Assembly (NCBI GenBank): GCA_902789555.1
Contig: CADAOF010000002.1
Span: 62,001 to 126,000, forward strand
Direction of reading: 5' to 3'
DNA length: 64,000 nt
Origin: an uncultured Lachnospiraceae bacterium
Lineage (GTDB): Bacteria; Bacillota; Clostridia; Lachnospirales; Lachnospiraceae
The notes under the pieces were generated by a model that was not told the origin of the DNA, made no database searches, and saw only the letters and a list, made by a program, of their open reading frames with translations. How positions within the stretch are numbered: position 1 is the first letter of the stretch; each line of letters opens with the position of its first letter. Both the position numbers and the translations under genes were made by a program. This document shows positions 37,107 through 44,861 of the stretch, piece after piece.

Positions 37107-37158
37107 CAACAGTAAGACAGAGGTCTGACACTTCCGTCAGGCCTCTGTCTTACTGTTG
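37107..37158. repeat. Long inverted repeat after murG
   Basis: CAACAGTAAGACAGAGG-T-CTGAC and its complement pair over 23 positions (one T:G wobble in the plus-strand transcript) around ACTTCC. No T-run follows. It could stop or protect transcripts from murG and the convergent kinase gene, or be a small dispersed repeat. Confidence 0.75.
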
Positions 37159-37197
37159 GATATCCGAAAGCGCCGGTTAGCGCTCTATCCTGCCTGT

Positions 37198-38352
37198 TTA
37201 CTCCGGAGGAATGACACCCATACGCATCAGCAGTGAACCGACCGCGATGTAGCCCAGCATAAATACGAGGGCAAGCGTCACGGCACACAGGAAGGCTGCC
37301 ATCCTTCGCAGGAACGGCGAGTTTATCCTGTCGATATGCAGTTTCCCCCAAATACCGCGATAATCAAGAAGAAACAGCGCCAGGCCGAACCCGCCGATCA
37401 GCACTATGCCTGCCTGCCCGATATTGTCGAAAAGTGTTGAGCCTTCAGGCGGATCAGTCAGAAACGAGAGCGACAAGCTGACGACAAGAAGGTACCAAAG
37501 CCCGGCAAGGAGCATTTTCCAGACGCGGCCGCTGCGAAAGCCCGGCAGACGATTTTCTCTCCGATAGTCCCGCGAGGTCTCTTCATCCGATGCGGCGAAC
37601 ACGTTTTTCCCCGCCTGTGTCCGCGCCGCTGCGGCCTTCTGCTCCACCGCATGAAGCGCCGTGCTCAGCGCTTCGGCCGAGCAGAAACGTTCTCCGGGTT
37701 CCATTCGTGTGCATTCCCGGATCACGTCGGCAAGATCTTCGTCGGCAGGCGCTTCTGTTCCGGGGAAAGCCCCTGTGGACAGTACGTTCAGCACAACGCC
37801 GACGGCATAGATATCCGTTGCAGGCGAAGAAGCTCCGAAGCCGTACTGTTCCGGCGCGGCAAAGCCCTGCGTCCCGATCAGTTTCGTATCGCGGTCTTCG
37901 TCAGGGCGGTAGACCTTTGCGGCATCTAGGTCCAGAAGCTTTACAACACCGTCCTCGGAAAGTATAATATTGGATAACTTGACATCCCGGTGAATGATCC
38001 CCCGCGCGTGCAGCACCGACAGGATGCCGCACAACTGCCTGCCGATGCGGCAGACCGAGAGGACTGGCATGAGCTCGCGCTCATCAAAAATGTCCTGCAG
38101 CGTTCTGCCGGCAAGATAAGTTTCTATGACAGTCAACCGGCCTTCATCCTCCACCGCCTCCACGATACGGGGCATGTTCGGAACCGGGTCCGCAATCAGC
38201 TGCCGGAAGATCTCCGGCTGATAGTTGACCAGTGTTTTCCGTACGAACAGCAGACCGCTCTCACTGTGCTGAACCAGTTTGACGTCATGTTCTGCGTTCA
38301 GCACGGCAAGTTCCCGGTAATATGAAAGTCTGCTTCGTTCTTCAAGTGTCAC
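37198..38352 (-). CDS. Membrane-anchored serine/threonine protein kinase
   Basis: A 384-residue Hanks-type kinase. Residues ~15-245 form the kinase domain: K39 in LLFVRKTL, HRDVKLSN with H121, D123, K125 and N128, and LLDLDAAK with D141 in place of the usual DFG (here DLD). GTQGFAAPEQY is the activation-segment end. The glycine-rich loop is poorly conserved. After a ~50-residue linker come about three transmembrane helices (~285-380), leaving almost nothing outside, so it lacks PASTA-type sensor repeats. The start is GTG after GGAG. A DNA-binding-like gene is divergent from it and may be a substrate or regulator. Confidence 0.9.
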   Translation of the reverse strand: MTLEERSRLSYYRELAVLNAEHDVKLVQHSESGLLFVRKTLVNYQPEIFRQLIADPVPNMPRIVEAVEDEGRLTVIETYLAGRTLQDIFDERELMPVLSVCRIGRQLCGILSVLHARGIIHRDVKLSNIILSEDGVVKLLDLDAAKVYRPDEDRDTKLIGTQGFAAPEQYGFGASSPATDIYAVGVVLNVLSTGAFPGTEAPADEDLADVIRECTRMEPGERFCSAEALSTALHAVEQKAAAARTQAGKNVFAASDEETSRDYRRENRLPGFRSGRVWKMLLAGLWYLLVVSLSLSFLTDPPEGSTLFDNIGQAGIVLIGGFGLALFLLDYRGIWGKLHIDRINSPFLRRMAAFLCAVTLALVFMLGYIAVGSLLMRMGVIPPE

Positions 38353-38411
38353 GGTCGGCTCCTTTGTCGTCGTTTATTCACACATCCCCCCGGTGAAAGA
38401 CAGAATAATCC

Positions 38412-38882
38412 ATGAAAGATTCGAAAAATCTCCTGTCCACAGACAGCCTGCAGGAGATCCTGCAGAAGGCTAAGCCAGACGATATCCCTGCATATTATGA
38501 TGCACACAGAGACGATATGATTACGGGGCCCCGTCCGTTCATGAATTATATGAACGAACGGATCAAAGAGAAAGGCCTGTCCAAGCAGAAAGTAATCCTA
38601 GCCGCCGACCTTCCGGAGAAATACGGCTATAAGCTGCTTGATGAGGAAAAGCATACCCAGAAGCGTGACGTATATCTCCGTCTTTGTTACGGAGCACACC
38701 TAAGCCTGAAGGAGGCGCATAGAGCCCTCCGCCTGGCCGGGCAGGAACAACTTTATCCCCGCTTAAGGCGGGATTCCGCGCTGATCATCGGTTTTAATAA
38801 CGGGCTCGGTGTGGACGAGGTCAACGAGATCCTGCTGGAATACGGGCTGGATCCGCTCATGCCCTGCGGAAACAGCGAGTGA
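38412..38882 (+). CDS. Helix-turn-helix-like protein divergent from the kinase
   Basis: A 156-residue soluble, mostly helical protein. Residues ~45-110 resemble a Xre-type helix-turn-helix: FMNYMNERIKEKGLSKQKVI, then LPEKYGYKLLDEEKHTQKRD and LSLKEAHRALRLAG. The C-terminal part (SALIIGFNNGLGVDEVNEIL) is a second helical unit. The ribosome binding site is weak. The position head to head with a membrane kinase suggests a signalling pair. No family was identified with confidence. Confidence 0.75.
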   Translation: MKDSKNLLSTDSLQEILQKAKPDDIPAYYDAHRDDMITGPRPFMNYMNERIKEKGLSKQKVILAADLPEKYGYKLLDEEKHTQKRDVYLRLCYGAHLSLKEAHRALRLAGQEQLYPRLRRDSALIIGFNNGLGVDEVNEILLEYGLDPLMPCGNSE

Positions 38883-38924
38883 ATTCCCCCTCTGCGGGGG
38901 GAACGGCTGAACCCGTGATATCGT

Positions 38925-38960
38925 AAAATAAGATCGGCTGCGGCCGGTCTTATTTTTTTT
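38925..38960. terminator. Bidirectional terminator between convergent genes
   Basis: AAAATAAGATCGGC and GGCCGGTCTTATTTTTTTT form an imperfect stem with runs on both sides. It overlaps the end of the ribbon-helix-helix gene on the minus strand. Confidence 0.75.
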
Positions 38961-39135
38961 CCTCAGTCTGACATCCGTCGGACGTTTCCCGTTCCAAAGC
39001 AGCCAGTCCGAGCCGGATCAGTTCAACGGTAGCTTCCGATCTGGTCTGAAATCTTCGGGAGAAACGAAAATCTTCAATTTGCTGAAACATTTCATGGTCA
39101 ACGGATACGGTATAGCGCGGTCTGTCAGTAGACAT
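38950..39135 (-). CDS. Ribbon-helix-helix DNA-binding protein A
   Basis: A 61-residue Arc/CopG-type protein. RPRYTVSVDHEMFQQIEDF gives the N-terminal beta-strand and first helix, and TRSEATVELIRLGLAALE the second helix; such proteins dimerise and bind DNA through the paired strand. GGAGGATAAAG precedes the ATG. It is divergent from a second ribbon-helix-helix gene at 39330, and both promoters contain CAGTGAACCA, so one or both may autoregulate the pair. No toxin-like neighbour was seen. Confidence 0.85.
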   Translation of the reverse strand: MSTDRPRYTVSVDHEMFQQIEDFRFSRRFQTRSEATVELIRLGLAALERETSDGCQTEEKK

Positions 39136-39156
39136 ATCTTTATCCTCCGAATTCGT

Positions 39157-39185
39157 ATTTTACATCAGTGAACCAGAGATGTAAA
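39157..39185 (-). promoter_or_regulatory. Predicted promoter of ribbon-helix-helix gene A
   Basis: On the minus strand TTTACA (39180-39185), a 17-base spacer and TAAAAT (39157-39162). CAGTGAACCA (39166-39175, plus-strand reading) lies inside the spacer. Confidence 0.65.
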
Positions 39186-39256
39186 GAGGTCCAGTAGCCC
39201 GCAAAAAATACAAAGGCCATCATGGACGGTTTTCTGAAAAGACTGCCGCCAATAAC

Positions 39257-39286
39257 TTGACAAAGTAAAGGAGGCATCGGTATAAT
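39257..39286 (+). promoter_or_regulatory. Predicted promoter of ribbon-helix-helix gene B
   Basis: A perfect TTGACA (39257-39262), an 18-base spacer and a perfect TATAAT (39281-39286). CAGTGAACCA and CTGAACCA follow directly at 39296-39313, over the predicted transcription start, a good place for a repressor. Confidence 0.8.
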
Positions 39287-39329
39287 GGACAGGTGCAGTG
39301 AACCACTGAACCACAAAAAAGGAGAACCC

Positions 39330-39518
39330 ATGAGGAAGGAACCTAAGCGCTTCACGATCTCCGTATCAACAGATCTTTTTGAGCATCTGCGCACCTTGCA
39401 AAAAGAGGAATATCCTGAGAAAAGCCGGAATGAAATGCTGGTCGATCTGATCCGCAAAGGGCTTACGGCTGCGGAAAGCGGCGTTTCTCCGACCAAGATA
39501 AAAGAAGTAAAGGAGTAA
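39330..39518 (+). CDS. Ribbon-helix-helix DNA-binding protein B
   Basis: A 62-residue Arc/CopG-type protein: KRFTISVSTDLFEHLRTLQ supplies strand and first helix, KSRNEMLVDLIRKGLTAAE the second helix. The ATG at 39330 follows AAGGAGAACCC. The next gene (a small membrane protein) begins 5 bases later, so they form an operon with the following lipoprotein. It resembles protein A in layout but not closely in sequence. Confidence 0.85.
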   Translation: MRKEPKRFTISVSTDLFEHLRTLQKEEYPEKSRNEMLVDLIRKGLTAAESGVSPTKIKEVKE

Positions 39519-39523
39519 AAAAG

Positions 39524-39898
39524 TTGGAAACGACAAAACTGGTATTAGGTATTCTGGGACTTGTTTTTTCAATCGTTATCATGTTTCAGTCTTGTGCTGC
39601 CAGCGTCGTAAATGCGCTGGACGATAACGGCGACGTCGGCGGATTTGCCGGATATCTTGTCGCGTTCCTGCTGATTGCCGGCAGCATCGTCATGATTGCG
39701 ACAAGAAACAGCACGAGAAAAGGCGGTTCGATCGCCGCGTTGGTCATTCTCGCGCTTGCCGGCATCATGGCAGTCACCAACGCCGGCGTGTACAAGGACC
39801 TTACTCTCTGGGGCGCCCTCTGTTTCATCTACGCCGTCGTAAACCTGCTGTCCCTGATCGTGAAGAAAAAATCCCCTAAACTGCCGGAAGGGAAGTGA
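39524..39898 (+). CDS. Small integral membrane protein
   Basis: A 124-residue protein with about four hydrophobic segments (~5-28, ~43-62, ~68-86, ~92-112) and a basic C-terminal tail (VKKKSPKLPEGK). The start is TTG with AAGGAG eight bases upstream. It sits between the ribbon-helix-helix protein and a lipoprotein in one operon. No family recognised. Confidence 0.78.
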   Translation: METTKLVLGILGLVFSIVIMFQSCAASVVNALDDNGDVGGFAGYLVAFLLIAGSIVMIATRNSTRKGGSIAALVILALAGIMAVTNAGVYKDLTLWGALCFIYAVVNLLSLIVKKKSPKLPEGK

Positions 39899-39903
39899 CC
39901 GGT

Positions 39904-40887
39904 TTGAAAAAGAAACTATTTACGGCCGCCTGTGCGCTTTTCATCTGTGCCGTTCTGTCTGCATGCGGCATCAGCAGCCCCGAACCGAGCAAGATCGGGA
40001 CCGTAACAAGAGATGAGACACAGGGCAGCACTTCTGACGTGAAGCAAAGCACCGCAGCGTCAAAGACCACCGAAGCTCCGCTCAAGGACGTCTATTACGT
40101 CGGGGATATCGTGGAGGTCAAAGGCGTAAAGCTGGTCTATACGGCCTGCGGCGAGTATGTTTCATCCAATTCTTTCACAAAGCCGAATGACGGAAACAAA
40201 TTTGTTTTCCTGGAATTCTATGCGGAAAACGTCGGAACCGGCACGGTCAGCGTATCATTTATCGATTTTAAGGGTTATGCCGACGGATACGCCGTCGACC
40301 AGAAATATTTTTCCGAAAATGCCATCGGCGGAAGCCTGTCTTCCGGACGCTGGGACTTCGGAAGGATCTATTTTGAAGTTCCCGCGAACGCTTCAGAGAT
40401 CGAAGCGGAATACGAATATGACATGCTGAAGAGCAAGAAGCTGAAATTTGCCTATGAGGGGGAGAAGGATTCCGGCTTCGTGCCCGAGGCAAAGACAACG
40501 CCGTCTGAAAACGTTTTCAAGCCAGGCGACGTCATTGACGCCGGCAAGTTCCGCATCAGCTATCTCAGCTGTGATTACTTTGAATCCGACAACAGGTTCA
40601 TCCAGCCGGATGAGGGGAACGTCTTCGTCTATCTGGAACTCGAGTTTGAAAACACTTCCGATTCCGACCGGAGCGTGAACAGTCTCCTCTTTGAGTGCTA
40701 CGCGGATGGAAGAGTATGCCAAATGACCGCCCTGAGGGATGACGATCTGAGCGCGTCTCTTTCCCCCGGCCGCAAGGCAAAAGGGACGGTCGCATTCCAG
40801 GTACCGAAGGATGCCTCTGTCATCGAAGTCGAGTTTAAGGATTCCCTGTTCGGCAGCGCCAAGACTGTGTTCGGTTTTGAAAAATAA
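39904..40887 (+). CDS. Lipoprotein with two DUF4352-like domains
   Basis: A 327-residue lipoprotein (lipobox LSAC). A ~45-residue Ser/Thr/Glu linker is followed by two homologous immunoglobulin-like domains at roughly residues 65-180 and 200-325. They share YVGDIVEVKGVKLVYTACGE against KPGDVIDAGKFRISYLSCDY, then DGNKFVFLEFYAENVG against EGNVFVYLELEFENTS, and a final GRIYFEVPANASEIE against GTVAFQVPKDASVIE. This pattern resembles the DUF4352 family of exported Gram-positive proteins. The TTG at 39904 has AAGGGA 10 bases upstream; a GTG at 39895 overlapping the previous stop would add three residues. Confidence 0.82.
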   Translation: MKKKLFTAACALFICAVLSACGISSPEPSKIGTVTRDETQGSTSDVKQSTAASKTTEAPLKDVYYVGDIVEVKGVKLVYTACGEYVSSNSFTKPNDGNKFVFLEFYAENVGTGTVSVSFIDFKGYADGYAVDQKYFSENAIGGSLSSGRWDFGRIYFEVPANASEIEAEYEYDMLKSKKLKFAYEGEKDSGFVPEAKTTPSENVFKPGDVIDAGKFRISYLSCDYFESDNRFIQPDEGNVFVYLELEFENTSDSDRSVNSLLFECYADGRVCQMTALRDDDLSASLSPGRKAKGTVAFQVPKDASVIEVEFKDSLFGSAKTVFGFEK

Positions 40888-40909
40888 GCCTTGCGGCTGA
40901 ACAAGCAGG

Positions 40910-40940
40910 AAGAGCCCGTCCTTTCGGACGGGCTCTTTTC
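40910..40940. terminator. Bidirectional rho-independent terminator
   Basis: AAGAGCCCGTCC and GGACGGGCTCTT pair perfectly with a short TTTC loop and a following TT-C. It lies between the lipoprotein (+) and gap (-). Confidence 0.88.
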
Positions 40941-40984
40941 ATGCCTTGCGGTCCACAGTTCCGCTTTCGCGGGGAGCCGCGTTT

Positions 40985-42049
40985 CTATCTCGGCGAGATG
41001 CCGCTGCGTTCGTCGGTGAAAATCTCGGTGGAGTGATCCACGGCGTACATGTACCGCATCAGATCGATCAGCTTGTTGGTGTAGCCCCATTCGTTGTCAT
41101 ACCAGGCGATCAGCTTGACAAAATCTTCGCCCAGCATGATGCCGGCCTGCTCGTCGAAGATACAGGTCTGCGGGAAGCCCGTCAGGTCGGTAGAAACGAC
41201 AGGGTCCTTCGTGCAGGCAATGATGCCCTTCATGTTGCTCTTGGCCGCATCTTCCATGGCCTTGCAGACCTCTTCGTAAGTGGTCTTCGTCTTCAGTTTT
41301 GCGGTCAGATCGACCACGGAAACGTCAGCGGTCGGGACGCGGAAGCTCATGCCGGTCAGCTTGCCGTTCAGTTCGGGAATGACAAGGCCTACGGCTTTCG
41401 CCGCACCCGTGGTGGACGGAATGATGTTGCCGAGAACGCTTCGGCCGGTGCGCCAGTCTCTGCCGCCGCGGGAGTCGACGGGTTTCTGCTTCGCCGTCGC
41501 GGCGTGGATGGTGCTCATCAGGCCTTCTTCAATGCCGAACTTATCGTGGATGACCTTGACCATCGGCGCCAGGCAGTTGGTCGTGCAGGACGCATTCGAG
41601 ACAATGTCCATATCCGTTTTATAGGTCTCGTTGTTGACGCCCATGACGAAGGTCGGGGTGACCTTGTCCTTGGCCGGAGCAGAAAGAATGACCTTCTTCG
41701 CGCCGTTCTTCAGGTGCGCGGAAGCCGATTCGGTCGTCAGGAAGGCGCCGGTCGATTCGATGATGTATTCGGCGTAGCAGTCATCCCACGGGATGTCTTC
41801 GGCCTTATCGTAGCTGTACACGCGGATCTTCTGACCGTTGACGATCAGGTTCTTGCCGTCGTGTTCCACATTGCCCATGAAGGTACGGAAAACGGAGTCG
41901 TATTTGACCTGGTAAACCATGAAGTCGAGGTCTGCGTTGCGAAGGTTGATGCCGCAGATGCGGTAGCTGTGGTTCCCGCGCTCGATCATGCTGCGGAGCG
42001 CGATACGGCCGATACGGCCGAAACCGTTGATGCCTACATTGATTGCCAT
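40985..42049 (-). CDS. gap: Glyceraldehyde-3-phosphate dehydrogenase, type I
   Basis: A 354-residue phosphorylating GAPDH of glycolysis. INGFGRIGRIALRSM is the NAD-binding start, SNASCTTNCLAP carries catalytic C155, and H182 lies in STIHAATAKQKPVD. WYDNEWGYTNKLIDLM is the usual C-terminal block. The protein is about 20 residues longer than common bacterial forms, with an extra C-terminal tail (DHSTEIFTDERSGISPR). The start is well supported by a promoter 119 bases upstream. Confidence 0.96.
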   Translation of the reverse strand: MAINVGINGFGRIGRIALRSMIERGNHSYRICGINLRNADLDFMVYQVKYDSVFRTFMGNVEHDGKNLIVNGQKIRVYSYDKAEDIPWDDCYAEYIIESTGAFLTTESASAHLKNGAKKVILSAPAKDKVTPTFVMGVNNETYKTDMDIVSNASCTTNCLAPMVKVIHDKFGIEEGLMSTIHAATAKQKPVDSRGGRDWRTGRSVLGNIIPSTTGAAKAVGLVIPELNGKLTGMSFRVPTADVSVVDLTAKLKTKTTYEEVCKAMEDAAKSNMKGIIACTKDPVVSTDLTGFPQTCIFDEQAGIMLGEDFVKLIAWYDNEWGYTNKLIDLMRYMYAVDHSTEIFTDERSGISPR

Positions 42050-42167
42050 GTTGTTTCTCCTCTGGTTTTTTGGGAACGATATGTTCAGAGATCATGCGCA
42101 GCAGATGACGCTTTTTCCGCGCAGGAACGACCGGTCTGCAGTACTTTGCGGTTTCCGGTCTGATTTA

Positions 42168-42196
42168 ACTATACCCACGCAAAATAGCGTTGTCAA
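42168..42196 (-). promoter_or_regulatory. Predicted gap promoter
   Basis: On the minus strand a perfect TTGACA (42191-42196), a 17-base spacer and TATAGT (42168-42173). The leader is about 110 bases. Confidence 0.85.
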
Positions 42197-42278
42197 TAAA
42201 GCGGAGGCCCGTTTCAAAAGTTAAGTTTTTGACAAATGAAGAAGGGCTGTTCTGCCGCGCATCCTGCCGTTTTCCCGT

Positions 42279-42689
42279 TCAGAGGAGTTCTTTCCGGATC
42301 GCTTCCGCAGCCTCGTTCATCTCTTCCGGCGTGGTCTGTCCGGGCTTCCAGAGGCCGACGGCGCCGTCGCCCGCCTTCCGCGGAATGACGTGCAGATGCA
42401 GATGGAAGACCGACTGTCCGGCCGCTTCCCCGTTGTTCTGGATCATGTTGAAACCGTCTGCGCCGAAGGCCTTCATCTGGGCTTCGCCGATGCTCGCGCC
42501 GACTGCCATGACGTGGCCGAGCAGTGCTTCCGGCGCCTCCGTCGAATCCTTAAAGTGTTCCTTCGGCAGCACCAGGGCGTGGCCCCGCGCCGCCGGACCA
42601 AGATCCAGGATGACCCGGACCAGATCGTCTTCGTATACCGTTGCCGACGGGATCTCCCCGTTTGCGATCCTGCAGAAAATGCAATCCAT
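42279..42689 (-). CDS. HIT-family nucleotide hydrolase
   Basis: A 136-residue histidine-triad protein of the HinT branch. The N-terminal DCIFCRIANGEIPSATVYED and the triad HLHLHVIP (H96, H98, H100) are complete. HinT enzymes hydrolyse nucleoside phosphoramidates. AAGGAGG precedes the ATG. It lies 21 bases after the VWA-domain gene and is probably co-transcribed with it. Confidence 0.95.
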   Translation of the reverse strand: MDCIFCRIANGEIPSATVYEDDLVRVILDLGPAARGHALVLPKEHFKDSTEAPEALLGHVMAVGASIGEAQMKAFGADGFNMIQNNGEAAGQSVFHLHLHVIPRKAGDGAVGLWKPGQTTPEEMNEAAEAIRKELL

Positions 42690-42710
42690 GATGTTCCTCC
42701 TTGATATTCC

Positions 42711-43913
42711 TTATCTCGCTTTCACCAGTGCCTTCGTCGCCTGCTCGAGCCCCTCGACGGTCAGCTGGTACATCGGCAGCTCCCTGCGGATGTAATCGAT
42801 CGTCTCGCTCCCGTAGCCGTGTTCCCAGCTCCAGGGGCTCAGGGGATTCAGCCATGCGATCTTCTTGTAGCGGTCCTTAAAGCGCCGGATCCAGGTGATT
42901 CCGGGCTCGTTGCTGCTCCCGTACCAGTAATAGATGTTTCCGCCGCGCGACAGAAGCTCCGACGGCGCCATGGATGCGTCCCCCACGATGATCACCTTGT
43001 AGTCGCTGCCGAGATTCTTCAGCACCCACTCGGTATCGACCGAATGCGATTCGTAGCAGCCCGGCGTCGTATAAAGCTTGTCGTAGAAGCAGTTGTGGAA
43101 ATAGTAGACCTTCAGGTCCTTGAAATGGTTTGCCTTGCTCACGGCCTGGAAAAGCGTCGTGCAGAGCGTCGAGTAAGGCCACATGGAGCCGCCCGAGTCA
43201 AAGAGCAGCAGGAGCTTGACCATGTTCCTGCGCTCCCGCGTAAAGACGAGTGACAGCTGCCCGGCATTGTCCGAGGTCTCCTTAATGGTCTCATCCACGT
43301 CCAGCACGTCCTTCGGCCCGTCGTCCAGCGCCGAAAACTGCCGGAGGCGCCGGAGCGCGATCTGGAACTGCCGGAGATCCAGCGTATTGTCCTCGCGGAA
43401 ATCGCGGAAATTCCGTTCCCCGGCGATCTGGATGGCGCTGCGGTTTCTTCCCGGTCCGCCGATGCGGATCCCCTTCGGGTTGTAGCCCGAGTGACCGAAA
43501 GGCGAGGTGCCGCCGGTCCCTATCCACTTGTTCCCGCCGTCGTGACGCTCATGCTGCTCGGCCAGGCGTTCCTCCAGCATGCGCTTTAAGTCCTCAAGCT
43601 CCAGCTCCGCCATCCTGCGGTCCACTTCATCCTTGTCGTAGTCCGCCTGCGGCGCCGGGTCCGACAGCCAGTCCAGCAGTTCCTTCGGCAGTTCTTCGAT
43701 GTGTTCCACGCCCTTAAAATACTCGAGAAATGCCTGGTCGAAGCGGTCGTAGTCCGCTTCCGTCTTCACCAGGACCGCACGGGCAAGGTAATAAAAGCCC
43801 GTGAGTGAAGCGTGCTCCAGGCCCTTGTCCAGGCCCTCCATGAGCGTCATCCACTCGTTCAGGCTTACCGGAAGGCCTTTATCCTTTAAGAGATAGAAAA
43901 AGGCCGTAAACAT
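42711..43913 (-). CDS. VWA domain-containing CoxE-like protein
   Basis: A 400-residue protein. The N-terminal ~200 residues are helical and charged; residues ~225-390 form a von Willebrand A domain with LLLFDSGGSMWPYS as a MIDAS-like DxGxS motif (DSGGS) and VIIVGDASM later. CoxE-like VWA proteins work with MoxR-type ATPases as metal-insertion or assembly chaperones, and the MoxR gene here overlaps it by one base (TGATG). The target enzyme is not encoded nearby. Confidence 0.88.
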   Translation of the reverse strand: MFTAFFYLLKDKGLPVSLNEWMTLMEGLDKGLEHASLTGFYYLARAVLVKTEADYDRFDQAFLEYFKGVEHIEELPKELLDWLSDPAPQADYDKDEVDRRMAELELEDLKRMLEERLAEQHERHDGGNKWIGTGGTSPFGHSGYNPKGIRIGGPGRNRSAIQIAGERNFRDFREDNTLDLRQFQIALRRLRQFSALDDGPKDVLDVDETIKETSDNAGQLSLVFTRERRNMVKLLLLFDSGGSMWPYSTLCTTLFQAVSKANHFKDLKVYYFHNCFYDKLYTTPGCYESHSVDTEWVLKNLGSDYKVIIVGDASMAPSELLSRGGNIYYWYGSSNEPGITWIRRFKDRYKKIAWLNPLSPWSWEHGYGSETIDYIRRELPMYQLTVEGLEQATKALVKAR

Positions 43914-44737
43914 CAGATCCTCCCGCGGCTCTTCAGCGTCTGGGCGAGGACCGCCAGGTCTTCGTTTTTCTTTAACAGGACGCCTGCAAACGGCACGGTC
44001 CTGGAGATCTTCGCGGGATCGACGCCGCCGATCTGCAGCGCCTGCAGCCAGTCCAGGACCTCGCTCGTCGACGGCTTCTTCTGGAGGCCGCGCAGTTCCC
44101 TGATCGCGTAGAAGGTCACCAGGACCTCGTGCAGGAGCTTGTCGTCCAGCTTATCGAAATGCACGCGCACGATGCGCTCCATGGTCGCGGCGTCCGGGAA
44201 GGCGATGTAATGGAAGATGCAGCGGCGCAGGAAGGCGTCCGGCAGTTCCTTTTCCGCGTTCGAGGTGATGATCACGATGGGGCGCTGCTTTGCCTTCACG
44301 GTCTCTCCGGTCTCGGGGATGTAAAACTCCATGCGGTCGAGCTCCCACAGAAGGTCGTTCGGGAACTCGAGGTCGGCCTTGTCGATCTCGTCGATCAGCA
44401 GCACCACCTGGTCCTCGCGGCTGAAGGCTTCGCCCAGCTTGCCGAGCTTGATGTAGCGGCTGATGTCGTCCACGCCCGCAGTACCGAACTGGCTGTCATA
44501 AAGCCGCTGCACGGTATCGTACACGTACAGTCCGTCCTGCGCCTTGGTCGTCGACTTGATGTTCCAGATGATGAGTTCCTTCCCCAGGCTGTCCGCGACC
44601 GCCTGCGCGAGGACCGTCTTGCCGGTGCCCGGCTCGCCCTTGATGAGCAGCGGCTTCTCTAACGCCACTGCGATATTCACGCTCCGCATCAGTTCATCCG
44701 ACGCGACGTAGTCTCTGCTTCCCTTAAAATCCTGCAT
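43913..44737 (-). CDS. MoxR-family AAA+ ATPase
   Basis: A 274-residue ATPase. Walker A is GEPGTGKT (34-41), Walker B is VVLLIDEIDKAD, sensor 1 is PIVIITSNAEKELPDAFLRR with the arginine finger. MoxR proteins remodel partner complexes together with VWA proteins; the partner is encoded directly downstream. The ATG at 44737 was chosen because TGAGG stands eight bases upstream; another ATG 12 bases earlier overlaps that site. Confidence 0.92.
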   Translation of the reverse strand: MQDFKGSRDYVASDELMRSVNIAVALEKPLLIKGEPGTGKTVLAQAVADSLGKELIIWNIKSTTKAQDGLYVYDTVQRLYDSQFGTAGVDDISRYIKLGKLGEAFSREDQVVLLIDEIDKADLEFPNDLLWELDRMEFYIPETGETVKAKQRPIVIITSNAEKELPDAFLRRCIFHYIAFPDAATMERIVRVHFDKLDDKLLHEVLVTFYAIRELRGLQKKPSTSEVLDWLQALQIGGVDPAKISRTVPFAGVLLKKNEDLAVLAQTLKSRGRI

Positions 44738-44799
44738 GTCATGCCTCATATCTCAGTAAAGTAATGAAAATACGGTATCAGTGTACACGTTCCGGAAAG

Positions 44800-44827
44800 A
44801 AAAAACAACTGCGGAAAGCAGTTGTTT
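44800..44827 (-). terminator. Rho-independent terminator
   Basis: AAACAACTGC and GCAGTTGTTT are perfect 10-base arms around a 5-base loop, followed on the minus strand by a T-rich run. It ends the lipoprotein gene at 44862. Confidence 0.88.
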
Positions 44828-44861
44828 GGGATCGGTATTTCCCGCGGCTCCGCCTGTTTCC

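Noticed and set aside
38886-38900. CCCCC-TCTG-CGGGGG hairpin after the HTH-like gene as a terminator
   Set aside because: The stem is only five bases and lacks a T-run; the stronger terminator at 38925-38960 follows directly.
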